From: Blautia sp.
GTDB lineage: Bacteria > Bacillota > Clostridia > Lachnospirales > Lachnospiraceae
Assembly: GCA_022777285.1 (NCBI GenBank)
Contig: JALFGN010000136.1
Location: 1 to 34,763 of the forward strand
Direction: 5' to 3'
DNA length: 34,763 bases
Under the pieces are notes generated by a model. The model searched no databases. It was not told the DNA's origin and was given only the letters and a program-made list of their open reading frames with translations. The number at the start of each line of letters is the position of its first letter. The first letter of the stretch is position 1. Made by a program: the position numbers and the translations under genes. This document shows positions 7,364 through 17,465 of the stretch, piece by piece.

Positions 7364-7369
7364 TATAAT
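7341..7369 (+). promoter_or_regulatory. Promoter of gdpP
   Basis: TTGTAC (7341-7346), a 17-bp spacer ending TGA, and a perfect TATAAT (7364-7369). The -35 and the spacer lie inside the last codons of the kinase gene. Confidence 0.6.
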
Positions 7370-7437
7370 ACTCCCGTACATATTTTTTATGACAATGACG
7401 GAAATGGATAATGTTAGAAAATGAAAGGTAAGAAGAT

Positions 7438-9477
7438 ATGAAAGGCAATATGAAGATAAAGGGGCAGCTTAAGCTTTATATGCAATGGCCGGTGATTCTG
7501 GCAGTTTTGCTTGTGATTATGGATATCTGTGTATTTCAGATCAGTGTAAAAGCAGGTGCTGTTACTACGTTCTTTTTAATCGTCTATCTGGGTATTGCAG
7601 TTTTTCAGTATCGCCATAGCAGAGCGAATATATTGAATGAGTTGATCTCTTTTGCCACGCAATATGGACAGGTTCAGAAGAGTCTTCTGAAAGAATTTAT
7701 TGTGCCTTATGCCCTTCTTGACGGAAGAGGCAGAGTGCTGTGGATGAATGATGCTTTTTCGAATCTGTGTGGAAAGCCTTCTAGATATCATAAGTGCATT
7801 ACCGGTATTTTTCAGGAAATCACACTGGAACGACTCCCAAAAGAAGAATCTTCCGAAGTAAAATTCCACTTTCAGGAGAGAGACTATCGGGCTTCTATGC
7901 GCAGAATTTCCATTGAGAAGATGCTGGAAGATTCCGGTCTGATCGAAACGGAGGCAGATAATCATCTTACAGCGCTTTATGTATTTGATGAGACAGATGT
8001 GAACCGGTATATTCTGGAGCGGGATAATGAAAAACTGGTAACAGGACTTCTGTATCTGGATAACTACGAAGAAGCATTGAACAGCGTAGAAGAGGTAAGA
8101 CGTTCTCTGCTGGTTGCCCTGATCGAACGGAAACTGAATAAATATTTCAGTGAAGTGGATGGTCTTGTAAAGAAACTGGAAAAAGATAAATTTATTCTTA
8201 TTATGTGTCAGCGTTCTCTGGAAGAACTGAAGGAAAAACGTTTTAATATTCTGGAGGAAGTCAAAACAATTAATATCGGAAACGATATGGCAGTGACGAT
8301 CAGTATCGGAATCGGTATTAATGGAGAAAATTATGTACAAAACTATGAATATTCCCGTATTGCCATTGATCTGGCGCTTGGCCGCGGCGGAGATCAGGTA
8401 GTTATTAAAGACAATGACAATATGATCTATTTCGGTGGGAAATCCCAGCAGATGGGTAAGACGACCCGTGTAAAAGCCCGTGTGAAAGCCCATGCGCTGA
8501 AAGAATTTATGGTGGCAAATGACAAAGTGGTTGTTATGGGACATAAAATTTCGGATGTGGATTCCATCGGAGCGGGAATCGGAATCTACCGGGCAGCAAA
8601 ATCTCTGAATAAGCGTGCCCATATTGTTGTGAATAATCCTACCATGTCTGTTCGTCCGATTATGGAAAATTTCCTGAGCAATCCGGATTATGATGAGCAT
8701 ATGTTTATTAACAGCAATGAAGCGAAAGATATTGTGGATAACAATACAGTAGTTGTAGTTGTGGATACCAATAAGCCGAGTTACACAGAATGTGAAGAAC
8801 TGCTGTCAAGAAGTAAGACGATTGTTGTTCTCGATCATCACAGACAGGGAGCAGAAGTGATTTCCAATGCGGTTCTTTCTTACATTGAACCGTTTGCTTC
8901 GTCGGCTTGTGAGATGGTATCGGAAATTCTTCAGTATTTTTCTGATAATATTAAAATTTATAATATTGAGGCAGATGCTTTGTATGCAGGGATTATGATT
9001 GATACCAATAATTTTACTGCAAAGACAGGTGTCCGGACTTTTGAAGCGGCTGCATTTCTGCGCAGATGCGGGGCAGATGTGACGCGTGTTCGAAAGATGT
9101 TCCGGGATGATGTGGATTCTTACAGGGCAAAGGCAGAAGCTGTGCGTAATGTGGAAACGTATCGTGGTTGTTATGCCATAGGTGTGTGTCCAAGTAAAGG
9201 ACTGGACAGTCCGACAGTTGTGGCGGCCCAGGCTGCCAACGAACTGCTTGATATCAACAGTGTCAAGGCATCCTTTGTGCTTACAGAATATAATAATACG
9301 ATTTATATCAGCGCCCGTGCCATTGATGAGGTGAATGTACAGATCATTATGGAACGAATGGGCGGCGGCGGCCATATTAATATTGCCGGTACACAGCTGG
9401 CAGATAAGACAGTCACTGTAGCAATCGTCCAGCTGAAAGAAACTATTGACCAGATGATTAAAGAAGGAGCTATTTAA
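7438..9477 (+). CDS. gdpP: Cyclic-di-AMP phosphodiesterase GdpP
   Basis: A 679-residue membrane enzyme that hydrolyses c-di-AMP, controlling potassium and osmolyte homeostasis. Two N-terminal membrane segments (about 17-57) are followed by a PAS-like region (about 84-190), a degenerate GGDEF region (about 200-330) and the DHH/DHHA1 module. Metal-ligand motifs are visible: [11 protein letters not shown] (368-378), VVDTNKPS (D443), LDHHR (465-469) and the C-terminal GGGGH motif. The gene order gdpP-rplI-dnaB is conserved in Firmicutes. Its 3' end carries the ribosome-binding site of rplI, and the genes are 1 nt apart, so translation is likely coupled. Confidence 0.96.
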   Translation: MKGNMKIKGQLKLYMQWPVILAVLLVIMDICVFQISVKAGAVTTFFLIVYLGIAVFQYRHSRANILNELISFATQYGQVQKSLLKEFIVPYALLDGRGRVLWMNDAFSNLCGKPSRYHKCITGIFQEITLERLPKEESSEVKFHFQERDYRASMRRISIEKMLEDSGLIETEADNHLTALYVFDETDVNRYILERDNEKLVTGLLYLDNYEEALNSVEEVRRSLLVALIERKLNKYFSEVDGLVKKLEKDKFILIMCQRSLEELKEKRFNILEEVKTINIGNDMAVTISIGIGINGENYVQNYEYSRIAIDLALGRGGDQVVIKDNDNMIYFGGKSQQMGKTTRVKARVKAHALKEFMVANDKVVVMGHKISDVDSIGAGIGIYRAAKSLNKRAHIVVNNPTMSVRPIMENFLSNPDYDEHMFINSNEAKDIVDNNTVVVVVDTNKPSYTECEELLSRSKTIVVLDHHRQGAEVISNAVLSYIEPFASSACEMVSEILQYFSDNIKIYNIEADALYAGIMIDTNNFTAKTGVRTFEAAAFLRRCGADVTRVRKMFRDDVDSYRAKAEAVRNVETYRGCYAIGVCPSKGLDSPTVVAAQAANELLDINSVKASFVLTEYNNTIYISARAIDEVNVQIIMERMGGGGHINIAGTQLADKTVTVAIVQLKETIDQMIKEGAI

Positions 9478-9478
9478 A

Positions 9479-9925
9479 ATGAAAGTAATTTTAGTTGAAG
9501 ATGTAAAATCCCTTGGAAAGAAAGGGGAAATTGTAAATGTAAGTGACGGATATGCAAGAAATATGTTGTTCCCGAAAAAACTGGGACTGGAAGCAACTCC
9601 GAAGAATATCAATGATCTGAAACTGCAGAAAGCACATGAAGAAAAGGTTGCAAAAGAGCAATTGGAAGAAGCAAAAGCATTTAAGGCAGAACTGGAAACA
9701 AAAGAAATTACAGTAACTCTGAAAGTGGGAGAAGGCGGACGTACATTTGGTTCTGTTTCCACAAAAGAACTGTCAGAAGCAGTAAAAGAACAGTTGGGCT
9801 ATGACATTGATAAGAAAAAAATGCAGCTTTCCACACCAATCAGAGAATTGGGTGTAACAAGAGTACCGATTCGTCTGCATACAAAGGTAACTGCAGAATT
9901 GAAGGTAAATATCAAAGAAGCATAA
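9479..9925 (+). CDS. rplI: 50S ribosomal protein L9
   Basis: A 148-residue protein with the N-terminal RNA-binding domain [19 protein letters not shown], the GYARNMLFP motif, a long charged connecting helix (about 40-80) and the C-terminal domain with [18 protein letters not shown]9 sits at the base of the L1 stalk and affects reading-frame fidelity. The ATG follows the gdpP stop by 1 nt, with AGGAG in the last codons of gdpP. Full family length. Confidence 0.97.
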   Translation: MKVILVEDVKSLGKKGEIVNVSDGYARNMLFPKKLGLEATPKNINDLKLQKAHEEKVAKEQLEEAKAFKAELETKEITVTLKVGEGGRTFGSVSTKELSEAVKEQLGYDIDKKKMQLSTPIRELGVTRVPIRLHTKVTAELKVNIKEA

Positions 9926-9977
9926 GAAGACAGAAGAAGCAGAAAGACATAAGAATGAGAAAGGATCTGTGTCTGTC

Positions 9978-11306
9978 ATGGAGGAAACACTGATAAAGAG
10001 AATCCTGCCTCACAGCATTGAGGCAGAGCAGTCCGTGATCGGTTCCATGATCATGAATAAGGATGCCATTGTGACCGCTTCTGAAATCATTACAGGAAAC
10101 GATTTTTACCAGCAGCAGTATGGAATCGTATTTGAGACCATGGTGGAACTTATTAATGAAGGAAAACCAGTGGATCTGATTACGCTGCAGGACAGACTGA
10201 AAGAAAAGGATCTGCCGCCGGAGATTTCCAGTATGGAATTTGTGGCGGAACTGGTCGCATCGGTTCCCACTTCCGTAAATGTGAAATATTATGCGGAAAT
10301 CGTAAGTGAGAAAGCAATGCTCCGCAGACTGATCAAGACAACAGAAGAGATTACAAATACCTGTTACCTTGGAAAAGAACGTACACAGGATATTATGGAA
10401 GAGACGGAGAAGAAAATTTTTGATCTGGTTCAGAAAAAAAACGGCGGTGATTTTGTACCGATTAAACAGGTGGTACTCAATGCCATTGAAAAAATCGAGA
10501 AATCATCCAGAACAAAGGGAAGTGTTACGGGAATTCCTACCGGATTTATGGATCTTGACTATAAAATGTCCGGTTTTCAGCCTTCGGATCTGATTCTGGT
10601 GGCTGCCCGTCCATCCATGGGAAAAACGGCCTTTGTTTTAAATATTGCCCAATATATGGCATTTCGAAGTGGTATCACAGCTGCCATATTCAGTCTGGAA
10701 ATGTCAAAGGAGCAGTTGGTAAACCGTCTTCTGTCTCTGGAATCAAAAGTGGATTCTCAGAATATCCGAACAGGAAATCTGGAAGATGAAGAATGGGCGA
10801 AGCTGATCGAGGGTGCTAATATTATCGGTTCTTCCAATTTGATTATCGATGATACACCGGGTATTTCCATATCGGAGCTTCGATCAAAATGCAGAAAATA
10901 CAAACTGGAACAAAACCTGGGAGTTATTTTTATTGACTATCTCCAGTTGATGACAGGAAGTGGAAGAAGTGAATCGCGTCAGCAGGAGATTTCTGAAATT
11001 TCCAGATCTTTGAAAGCGCTTGCAAGAGAATTGAATGTACCGGTCGTTGCACTGTCACAGCTGAGTCGTGCAGTAGAGCAGAGACCGGATCACAGACCGA
11101 TGCTTTCTGACCTTAGAGAATCAGGGGCAATTGAACAGGATGCGGATGTTGTCATGTTTATTTACCGTGATGATTACTACAATAAAGATTCTGAGAATAA
11201 AAATATAGCGGAAATTATTATTGCCAAACAGAGAAATGGTCCCATTGGAACAGTAAATCTCGTATGGCTGCCAAATTATACCAAGTTTGTAAATATGAAA
11301 AAATAA
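9978..11306 (+). CDS. dnaB: Replicative DNA helicase DnaB
   Basis: A 442-residue hexameric 5'-3' helicase that unwinds DNA at the fork (called DnaC in Bacillus subtilis). The N-terminal DnaG-interacting domain starts PHSIEAEQSVIGSM. The RecA-like domain has Walker A ARPSMGKTA (about 210-218), Walker B IFIDYLQLM and the conserved LSQLSRAVEQR with SDLRESGAIEQDAD. No intein is present. ATG 9978 is chosen, with AAAGGA at 9960-9965 twelve nt upstream; an in-frame GTG at 9969 is only 3 nt from that site and less likely. It is the last gene before a strong terminator. Confidence 0.96.
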   Translation: MEETLIKRILPHSIEAEQSVIGSMIMNKDAIVTASEIITGNDFYQQQYGIVFETMVELINEGKPVDLITLQDRLKEKDLPPEISSMEFVAELVASVPTSVNVKYYAEIVSEKAMLRRLIKTTEEITNTCYLGKERTQDIMEETEKKIFDLVQKKNGGDFVPIKQVVLNAIEKIEKSSRTKGSVTGIPTGFMDLDYKMSGFQPSDLILVAARPSMGKTAFVLNIAQYMAFRSGITAAIFSLEMSKEQLVNRLLSLESKVDSQNIRTGNLEDEEWAKLIEGANIIGSSNLIIDDTPGISISELRSKCRKYKLEQNLGVIFIDYLQLMTGSGRSESRQQEISEISRSLKALARELNVPVVALSQLSRAVEQRPDHRPMLSDLRESGAIEQDADVVMFIYRDDYYNKDSENKNIAEIIIAKQRNGPIGTVNLVWLPNYTKFVNMKK

Positions 11307-11310
11307 AAAA

Positions 11311-11350
11311 AGATTGCGGATGTGTTCAGAACATCTGCAATCTTTTTTTA
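11311..11350 (+). terminator. Terminator of gdpP-rplI-dnaB
   Basis: Thirteen-bp stem 11311-11323 / 11331-11343 with one G·U pair and loop GTTCAGA, flanked by an A-run on the left and seven T on the right. Confidence 0.95.
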
Positions 11351-11400
11351 CCTATATCTGTAAAACAAAATTAAAATTTGGAGATGCTGAAATTTAGATA

Positions 11401-11429
11401 TTGTATTATACATGAAAATTCGATAGAAT
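11401..11429 (+). promoter_or_regulatory. Putative promoter of the competence operon
   Basis: TTGTAT (11401-11406), a 17-bp spacer and TAGAAT (11424-11429), 55 nt ahead of comEA. The -35 is only half consensus. It is the only candidate between the dnaB terminator and comEA. Confidence 0.5.
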
Positions 11430-11483
11430 AACTATATGCATACTGGGGATCTTATGGCAAAATTTGCTGCAAAGGAGTATGCA

Positions 11484-12143
11484 ATGAAAAAAATAAGAAA
11501 AACAGTTTTACTTTCGATTATAATTGTGTTTGCAACAGTCCTGTGTACAGGCTGCGCAAATTCCACAGAAACACTTGTTCTGACCCAGAAAGAGGATACG
11601 AAAGAAGCGGACATAAAAGAAAGGGAAGCAGAGGAGGAAGAAGAGGAAGAAGAGAAAGAAGAAACAGAGAAAATCTGTGTTTTTATCTGTGGTGCAGTCA
11701 ATCAGGAAGGTGTCTACTATCTGGAAAAAGGTGCCAGACTTTATGAAGGAATTGAGGCAGCCGGAGGATTTACAGAAGCGGCAGATACGGGCTGGCATAA
11801 CCAGGCAGCAGTTCTGGAGGATGGAAGTAAAATACAGATTTATACTGTGGAAGAAACAGAGGCATTCAGACAGGAAGGCATCCGGGAAGAGCAAACGCAG
11901 ATTCCCGGAAAGGAAGAAACCGATTCCGACAGCGGGGAAGATAAAACTGTAAATATCAATAAGGCATCTGCAGAACAGCTGCAGACAATTCCCGGAATCG
12001 GTGCGGCAAAGGCCGAAGCGATTCTTACCTATCGGGAAAACAATGGAATGTTTTCCAGTGTGGATGAGATTCAGAATGTACCGGGAATCAAGGGAAAAAC
12101 TTATGAAAAGATACAGCCTTATATAACGACAGAAGAAAAGTAA
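11484..12143 (+). CDS. comEA: ComEA-like DNA receptor, predicted lipoprotein
   Basis: A 219-residue exported DNA-binding protein for natural competence. A signal peptide with CTGC at residues 21-24 suggests lipid anchoring. Next comes a Glu/Lys-rich linker (about 38-62), an SLBB domain (about 63-121, CVFICGAVNQEGVYYL) and a C-terminal double helix-hairpin-helix (about 156-215, VNINKASAEQLQTIPGIG and VPGIKGKTYEKI), the classic ComEA DNA-binding module. ATG 11484 is chosen because AAAGGAG (11471-11477) lies 6 nt upstream and the signal peptide begins here; ATG 11436 has no good site. ComEA in Bacillus is held by a transmembrane helix instead. It heads an operon ending with comEC and holA. Confidence 0.9.
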   Translation: MKKIRKTVLLSIIIVFATVLCTGCANSTETLVLTQKEDTKEADIKEREAEEEEEEEEKEETEKICVFICGAVNQEGVYYLEKGARLYEGIEAAGGFTEAADTGWHNQAAVLEDGSKIQIYTVEETEAFRQEGIREEQTQIPGKEETDSDSGEDKTVNINKASAEQLQTIPGIGAAKAEAILTYRENNGMFSSVDEIQNVPGIKGKTYEKIQPYITTEEK

Positions 12144-12171
12144 GGATAAATAAAAATGAGGAGAAAAATTA

Positions 12172-12870
12172 ATGAGTAAGAAAATACTGGTTGTAGATGA
12201 TGAAAAATTAATCGTGAAAGGAATCCGGTTCAGTCTGGAGCAGGAGGGAATGGAAGTGGACTGTGCTTACGACGGGGAAGAAGCCCTGAATAAAGTAAAA
12301 GAAAATCATTATGATATGGTGCTTCTTGATATTATGCTTCCGAAGATCACAGGACTTGAAGTGTGTCAGCAGATTCGGGAGTTTTCATCCGTGCCGATTA
12401 TTATGCTTACTGCAAAGGGTGAGGATATGGATAAGATCCTTGGCCTGGAATACGGGGCAGATGATTATATTACAAAGCCTTTTAATATTCTGGAGGTAAA
12501 GGCCCGGATTAAGGCAATTATGCGCAGAACGCAGAAAGAAGAAAAGGTGGAAGAACAGCCGAATATTCTTACAGTAGGAGAGATGCGTATGGACTGTGAA
12601 GGCAGAAGAGTCTTTATCAGCGGAAAAGAAATCAATCTGACAGCAAAAGAATTTGATGTACTGGAACTTCTGGTAAAAAATCCGAACAAAGTATACAGCA
12701 GAGAAAATCTTCTCAATCTGGTATGGGGATATGAATATCCGGGAGATGTACGTACTGTAGATGTGCATATCCGACGTCTGAGAGAAAAGATTGAAACGAC
12801 GCCAAGTGATCCAAGGTATGTACATACCAAGTGGGGCGTAGGCTACTACTTTCAGCTTACGAATAAGTAA
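12172..12870 (+). CDS. OmpR-family response regulator in com operon
   Basis: A 232-residue regulator. The receiver domain has VVDDE (7-11), phospho-acceptor Asp53 in LLDIMLPKITG and Lys102 in ITKPFN. The C-terminal winged helix includes TAKEFDVLELLVKNP, DVHIRRLREKIE and VGYYF. Its overall look is close to WalR/ResD-type regulators. It lies 28 nt after comEA, with GAGGAG ahead of the ATG. The kinase follows within 16 nt. Targets are unknown; its place among competence genes could mean control of DNA uptake or of the cell envelope. Confidence 0.94.
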   Translation: MSKKILVVDDEKLIVKGIRFSLEQEGMEVDCAYDGEEALNKVKENHYDMVLLDIMLPKITGLEVCQQIREFSSVPIIMLTAKGEDMDKILGLEYGADDYITKPFNILEVKARIKAIMRRTQKEEKVEEQPNILTVGEMRMDCEGRRVFISGKEINLTAKEFDVLELLVKNPNKVYSRENLLNLVWGYEYPGDVRTVDVHIRRLREKIETTPSDPRYVHTKWGVGYYFQLTNK

Positions 12871-12885
12871 AGGGAGTTCTTGAAA

Positions 12886-14313
12886 TTGAAGAAAAAACTG
12901 AAAGTTACATTTTTTAAAAGTCTGCGTTTCCGCATTCTGCTGATTTTGGTGATCATCGGAATTGTTCCCAGTTTTATCGTGAAGAGTGCCATTGTAAACA
13001 GTTACGAGAATCGGGCAGTTTCTCTCAAGAGGGTGAATCTGAAAAATCAGTGTGATATCCTGGGTAATCAGCTGATGAAAGAAAATTATCTGGAACATCC
13101 GGAATCCGAGGTGATTAACAGTGAATTGTCTATGCTTTCTGCGATTTACAACGGAAGAATTCTGATCATCAATAAAGATGCAAAAATTATTAAGGATACG
13201 TATGATATTGATGTGGGAAAATATTCCCTGTCTCAGGAAGTGATTCAGTGCCTGAATGGGCAGATTGCATCCAATTATGATGACAAGAATGCATATATTG
13301 AGCTTACCAGTCCGCTGACAGGACCAGACCCGGATCAGATCGAGGGGGTTATGTTGGTAAGTATATCCACCAGTGAAATCGAAGACAGTATCGAGATGCT
13401 GGAAAGGAGAGGAAATCTGATCCTTTGTATCATTTGTATTCTGGTGAGCGTTCTTGGATATCTTCTTGCAGGAATTCTGGTAAAACCATTTGCAAGAGTC
13501 ACAAAGTCGATCGAAGATCTGACCGATGGATATCTGGATGAGGAAATCTCTGTTCCGGATTATACGGAAACAGAACTGATTACCAATGCATTTAATAAAA
13601 TACTGGCCAGAATGAAAACGTTGGATGAATCCAGACAGGAATTTGTATCCAATGTGTCGCATGAATTGAAAACGCCGATGACTTCTATGAAGGTGCTTGC
13701 AGATTCGCTGGTAGGACAGGAGAATGTTCCGATAGAATTGTATCAGGAATTTATGCAGGATATTGCAGTAGAGATCGACAGAGAAAATAAAATCATCACA
13801 GATCTTCTGTCCCTTGTAAAGATGGATAAAAAAGCAGCGGATCTGAACATTGCCGAAACCAATGTAAATGAGTTGCTGGAAAATATTCTGAAGCGTCTCA
13901 GACCCATTGCATCGGCAAAACATGTGGAACTGGTACTGGAAAGTTTTCGCCCTGTAGTTGCAGAAATTGATGAAGTAAAGCTGAGCCTGGCATTTTCCAA
14001 TCTTGTGGAAAACGGAATCAAATATAATGTACAGGATGGATTTGTACATGTGAGCTTAAATGCAGATCATAAATATTTTTATGTGACAGTAACCGACTCT
14101 GGTATCGGAATTCCGAAAGAAAGTATTGACCGGATTTTTGAACGGTTTTACCGGGTGGATAAATCCCATTCCAACGAGATTGGCGGTACCGGACTGGGTC
14201 TTGCTATTACCAGAAGTGCGATTGTCATGCACAGAGGGGCAATTAAGGTTCGCAGTGAAGAACACCAGGGAACCACTTTTTCCGTGCGGATTCCGTTGAT
14301 TTATATTGCCTAG
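12886..14313 (+). CDS. Membrane sensor histidine kinase in com operon
   Basis: A 475-residue kinase, partner of the upstream regulator. TM1 about 13-33, an extracytoplasmic sensor of about 140 residues, TM2 about 176-198, HAMP about 199-250, HisKA with His259 in VSHELKTPMTSMK, the N box (NLVENGIKYN), DSGIGIP and GTGLGLAIT, and the F-box region FERFYRVDKS. There is no PAS domain. Two TTG codons compete as start: 12886 sits 9 nt after AGGGAG (12871-12876) and is preferred; 12880 is only 3 nt away. The architecture is WalK-like but lacks the PAS domain typical of WalK. The signal is unknown. Confidence 0.92.
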   Translation: MKKKLKVTFFKSLRFRILLILVIIGIVPSFIVKSAIVNSYENRAVSLKRVNLKNQCDILGNQLMKENYLEHPESEVINSELSMLSAIYNGRILIINKDAKIIKDTYDIDVGKYSLSQEVIQCLNGQIASNYDDKNAYIELTSPLTGPDPDQIEGVMLVSISTSEIEDSIEMLERRGNLILCIICILVSVLGYLLAGILVKPFARVTKSIEDLTDGYLDEEISVPDYTETELITNAFNKILARMKTLDESRQEFVSNVSHELKTPMTSMKVLADSLVGQENVPIELYQEFMQDIAVEIDRENKIITDLLSLVKMDKKAADLNIAETNVNELLENILKRLRPIASAKHVELVLESFRPVVAEIDEVKLSLAFSNLVENGIKYNVQDGFVHVSLNADHKYFYVTVTDSGIGIPKESIDRIFERFYRVDKSHSNEIGGTGLGLAITRSAIVMHRGAIKVRSEEHQGTTFSVRIPLIYIA

Positions 14314-14323
14314 GAGGAGCGCG

Positions 14324-15256
14324 ATGAGGAAACTATTTATAGCTGCAGTGAGCCTGCTGGTTTTGTTATTATCCGTTGGATGTGGAAAAAAGCAGGAAAA
14401 AGAAACTGCGGAATATCAAATGTACTATCTGGCAGTCTCGGAAAAAAGTCTGGTGGAGCAAGACTATCATCCCACTGAGAAAAATACGGAAAGTATGGTA
14501 AAAGAAATTGCCGAAAAATTTATGGAACCGGTGACCGATCTGGATTATCTTCAGCTTCTTCCGGAGGATGTGGAGATTCTTGACTGCAGATACAAGGAGC
14601 AGAGAGTAGAGATTAATTTTAACGATGATTATTATCAAATGAAAAATACAAGAGAGATTCTTGTACGTGCCGGAATCGTCAAGGCATTTACCCAGATTCC
14701 GGGTGTGACTTCCGTGGATATTCAGGTAAATGGAAGTCCGGTGTTGGACAGCAATGGAGAAGTGATTGGAAGTCTTGGACAAGATTCCTTTATTGAGAAT
14801 GAAGGGCAGAACATCAATACGTATCTTTATACAGAGCAGACCCTGTATTTTGCCAATCAGGCCGGAGATAAACTGGTGAAGGAAAAAGTGGAACGGCATT
14901 ACAGCAGCAATGTTCCTCTGGAGAAGATGATCGTGGAATGGTTGATCAAAGGACCGGATAACAGCAATGCCCGGGCTGCTATTTCTCCCGATACGAAGAT
15001 TCTGGGTGTTTCCATTGTAGAAGGTGTCTGTTATGTGAATCTGGATCAGACATTTCTGGATCAGGCTATGAATGTGCAGGAGAAGATTCCGATTTATTCC
15101 ATTGTCAACTCACTGATGGATGCATGCAAAATTCATGGTGTACAGATATCCGTAGAAGGAGAAACAAAAGTTACATTTCGGGAAACGATGAATCTGAATC
15201 ATCTGTACAAAGCAGATTATACGCTGGTAGAAGAAGAGGAGGATGCTGGTGAATAA
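14324..15256 (+). CDS. GerMN-domain lipoprotein
   Basis: A 310-residue predicted lipoprotein. A hydrophobic signal ends LLLSVGC (Cys20). Two GerMN-like repeats follow: about 55-145 (VEINFNDDYYQM, IPGVTSVDIQVNG) and about 190-290 (MIVEWLIKGPDN, CYVNLDQTFLDQ, IPIYSIVNSL, VQISVEG). GerMN domains occur in the spore-germination protein GerM and in envelope lipoproteins next to two-component systems. The ATG has AGGAGG 6 nt upstream and follows the kinase stop by 10 nt. A role as an accessory to the sensor kinase on the outer membrane face is an inference from position. It overlaps the comEC start by 8-14 nt. Confidence 0.85.
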   Translation: MRKLFIAAVSLLVLLLSVGCGKKQEKETAEYQMYYLAVSEKSLVEQDYHPTEKNTESMVKEIAEKFMEPVTDLDYLQLLPEDVEILDCRYKEQRVEINFNDDYYQMKNTREILVRAGIVKAFTQIPGVTSVDIQVNGSPVLDSNGEVIGSLGQDSFIENEGQNINTYLYTEQTLYFANQAGDKLVKEKVERHYSSNVPLEKMIVEWLIKGPDNSNARAAISPDTKILGVSIVEGVCYVNLDQTFLDQAMNVQEKIPIYSIVNSLMDACKIHGVQISVEGETKVTFRETMNLNHLYKADYTLVEEEEDAGE

Positions 15257-17435
15257 GCGACCCTTGTGTATATTTGCACTGTTTCTGGCGGGCATGATCT
15301 GGATTTTACATCTGGGCGGAGTTCCCATTCCGGGAATTTCGCCGCCGGTGCTTCCGGAAGACTGCGGGGCAAAAGCGGTTCTTGTAGAGGGTCTTCTCTA
15401 CCGGACGGAAGAAACTTCTTTTTATACGATTCTATATCTCAGACGGGTTCGTCTGATTCAAAATTCTGAAAAAATATATCCCATAGATAATATAAAAGTA
15501 AATATTAAGAAAGAAAGCATGGAAGATTCCCTGGTGCCAGGTATGACCGTAAATATAAAAGGAAATCTGAAAGAAATTCCGCTGCCGTCCAATCCGGGAC
15601 AGTTTCATGAGAGAAACTATTATTATGCCCGAAAAATCCGATGGTATATGGAGGGACAATGGGTCGGGGAAGTACAGAAGGACAGAGATTTCTTCCTTTT
15701 CTGGAGAAACAGGATCAAAGAAAAAATCAAAGAAAAAATTCTTTCCATTGCTTCTGTGGATACGGGCGGATTGTTTTGTGCGATGCTTCTGGGAGACAAA
15801 AAAGAAATGGAGAAACAAACTGTTTTAAGACTTCAGATCAGTGCAATGGCTCATTGTGTGGCAGTTTCGGGTACCCATTTGTCGGTACTTGGATGGGGGC
15901 TTTTTCGGATCCTCAGATCTCTGCGCCTGCCGCTTCCGTTAAATACAGGAATCTGTTCTTTTCTTATGATCCAATATGGAATCCTTACGGGAAGCAGTGC
16001 ATCAGCGATACGTGCAGTGATCCTGTTTGTTCTGGCAGTGGGGGCATTGGCAGCAGGACGAACCTTTGATCTTCCTTCTGCTATGGCATTGGCCTGTATC
16101 TTTTTGATTCTGGACAGCCCTGCATGGCTTCTGGACAGTGGATTTTTACTGTCCTTCGGAGCAGTTCTAAGTCTTGCAGTGTTTCAGCCTGCCATAAAAA
16201 CAGGAAAACAAGGAAAAATAAGACAAACATACAACGGAAGCTGCTCGGTTTTTCTGGGACTTCTTCCGATACAGATGCAGTTTTTCTGTGAAGTACCCTT
16301 GTTCGGAACGCTTGTCAATCTCGTTGTATTACCTACTATGGGAATTGTTCTTATGACGGGCATTGCCGGATGTATAGGAGCCATATTCAGTATAGAAGCA
16401 GGAAAACTTTTGATTTTTCCGGGGGATCTGATCTTGAAGGGATATTTGAAAATCGGAGAAATCATACAGCAGATACCGTTTGCAGTGGCTATAACAGGAG
16501 CACCGAAACTATGGAAAGTGGCAGTGTATTATGGAATGCTTTTCTTTTGGTATGTCGTGAAGCGCAAAGCAGGAATCATAGTTCCGCTGTTTTTTGTGAT
16601 TTTTCTGGCCTTTGGAATTCCCGATCAAAATCTGCAGGTGCATTTTCTGGATGTGGGGCAGGGGGACTGTGCAGTGCTGCAGAAGGGACGCCGGGTCTAT
16701 ATGATTGACGGAGGCAGCAGTGATGTATCCGGGGTAGGAAGATACCGGATTCTTCCCTTTCTGAAATGGAAAGGGATTTCGGTCATTCATGGGGTCTTTT
16801 TGTCTCATATGGATGGAGATCACATCAATGGCATAGAAGAACTGTTGGAAGCGATCATTCAAAAAGAAACCTGTCTTCGGATAAAGAATCTTTATCTGTC
16901 TTGCTGTAAAGAAAAAGAAGAAGAGTTGAAAAGAATCGAAAAACTGGGGAAAGAAGCCGGCTGCAGAATTTTTTATATTCAAAAGGGAGATCGCATTCTG
17001 AACAAACAGCTGCAGATTACCTGTCTGTATCCGGAAAATGAGCAGGGAGAAAGCAATGAAAACTCACAGGTTCTGTATGTAAAAGGAAGGCACATTTCTT
17101 TGTTGTTTCCCGGTGATCTGGAAGGCCGGGGAGAGGAAACGCTCGAGAAAATTCTGGAAGAAGGAACGTTTCCGATACAGATTTTGAAAGTGGCACATCA
17201 TGGATCGAAAAATTCTTCAAAAGATACGTTCCTCAACAGGGTGAATGCAAGCATCGGAATCATTTCCTGCGGAAAGGAAAATTCCTATGGACATCCACAC
17301 CCGGAGCTTATGGAGAGGTTGGAAGCAAGGGGAATCAGACCGTATCTTACACCGGAAAGAGGAATGATTACAATCCGGGAAGAGAGAAAAACAGGAAAAG
17401 TATCTTTCCAGTTAAAAGAAAGCATGATAGAATAA
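15249..17435 (+). CDS. comEC: DNA internalization protein ComEC/Rec2
   Basis: A 728-residue polytopic membrane channel that takes single-stranded DNA into the cytoplasm during transformation. Order: two short N-terminal TMs, a DUF4131-like soluble domain (to about 150), the Competence membrane domain (about 170-460, with SGTHLSVLGW early), and a C-terminal metallo-beta-lactamase domain beginning VHFLDVGQGDC. It keeps HMDGDH (520-525) and AHHGSKNSS (about 648), so the nuclease part looks intact. The GTG at 15249 is chosen because AGGAGG (15237-15242) is 6 nt away; the ATG at 15243 touches that site. It overlaps the upstream stop. No frameshift is visible, so competence could be functional. Confidence 0.95.
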   Translation: MNKRPLCIFALFLAGMIWILHLGGVPIPGISPPVLPEDCGAKAVLVEGLLYRTEETSFYTILYLRRVRLIQNSEKIYPIDNIKVNIKKESMEDSLVPGMTVNIKGNLKEIPLPSNPGQFHERNYYYARKIRWYMEGQWVGEVQKDRDFFLFWRNRIKEKIKEKILSIASVDTGGLFCAMLLGDKKEMEKQTVLRLQISAMAHCVAVSGTHLSVLGWGLFRILRSLRLPLPLNTGICSFLMIQYGILTGSSASAIRAVILFVLAVGALAAGRTFDLPSAMALACIFLILDSPAWLLDSGFLLSFGAVLSLAVFQPAIKTGKQGKIRQTYNGSCSVFLGLLPIQMQFFCEVPLFGTLVNLVVLPTMGIVLMTGIAGCIGAIFSIEAGKLLIFPGDLILKGYLKIGEIIQQIPFAVAITGAPKLWKVAVYYGMLFFWYVVKRKAGIIVPLFFVIFLAFGIPDQNLQVHFLDVGQGDCAVLQKGRRVYMIDGGSSDVSGVGRYRILPFLKWKGISVIHGVFLSHMDGDHINGIEELLEAIIQKETCLRIKNLYLSCCKEKEEELKRIEKLGKEAGCRIFYIQKGDRILNKQLQITCLYPENEQGESNENSQVLYVKGRHISLLFPGDLEGRGEETLEKILEEGTFPIQILKVAHHGSKNSSKDTFLNRVNASIGIISCGKENSYGHPHPELMERLEARGIRPYLTPERGMITIREERKTGKVSFQLKESMIE

Positions 17436-17465
17436 TTGAGAACAAAGAAAAGAGTGGAGTTCTTT

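Noticed and set aside
8280-8420. Possible active GGDEF (c-di-GMP synthase) domain
   Set aside because: The signature GGDEF active-site sequence is absent; it is the degenerate domain normal for GdpP.
7576-8700. 374-residue minus-strand open frame
   Set aside because: Antisense to gdpP, no motif, and shadow-type composition.
12385-14049. 554-residue minus-strand open frame
   Set aside because: Antisense to the response regulator and kinase; its composition is Cys/Phe/Ile/His-rich, as for reverse-strand shadows, with no recognised motif or ribosome-binding site.
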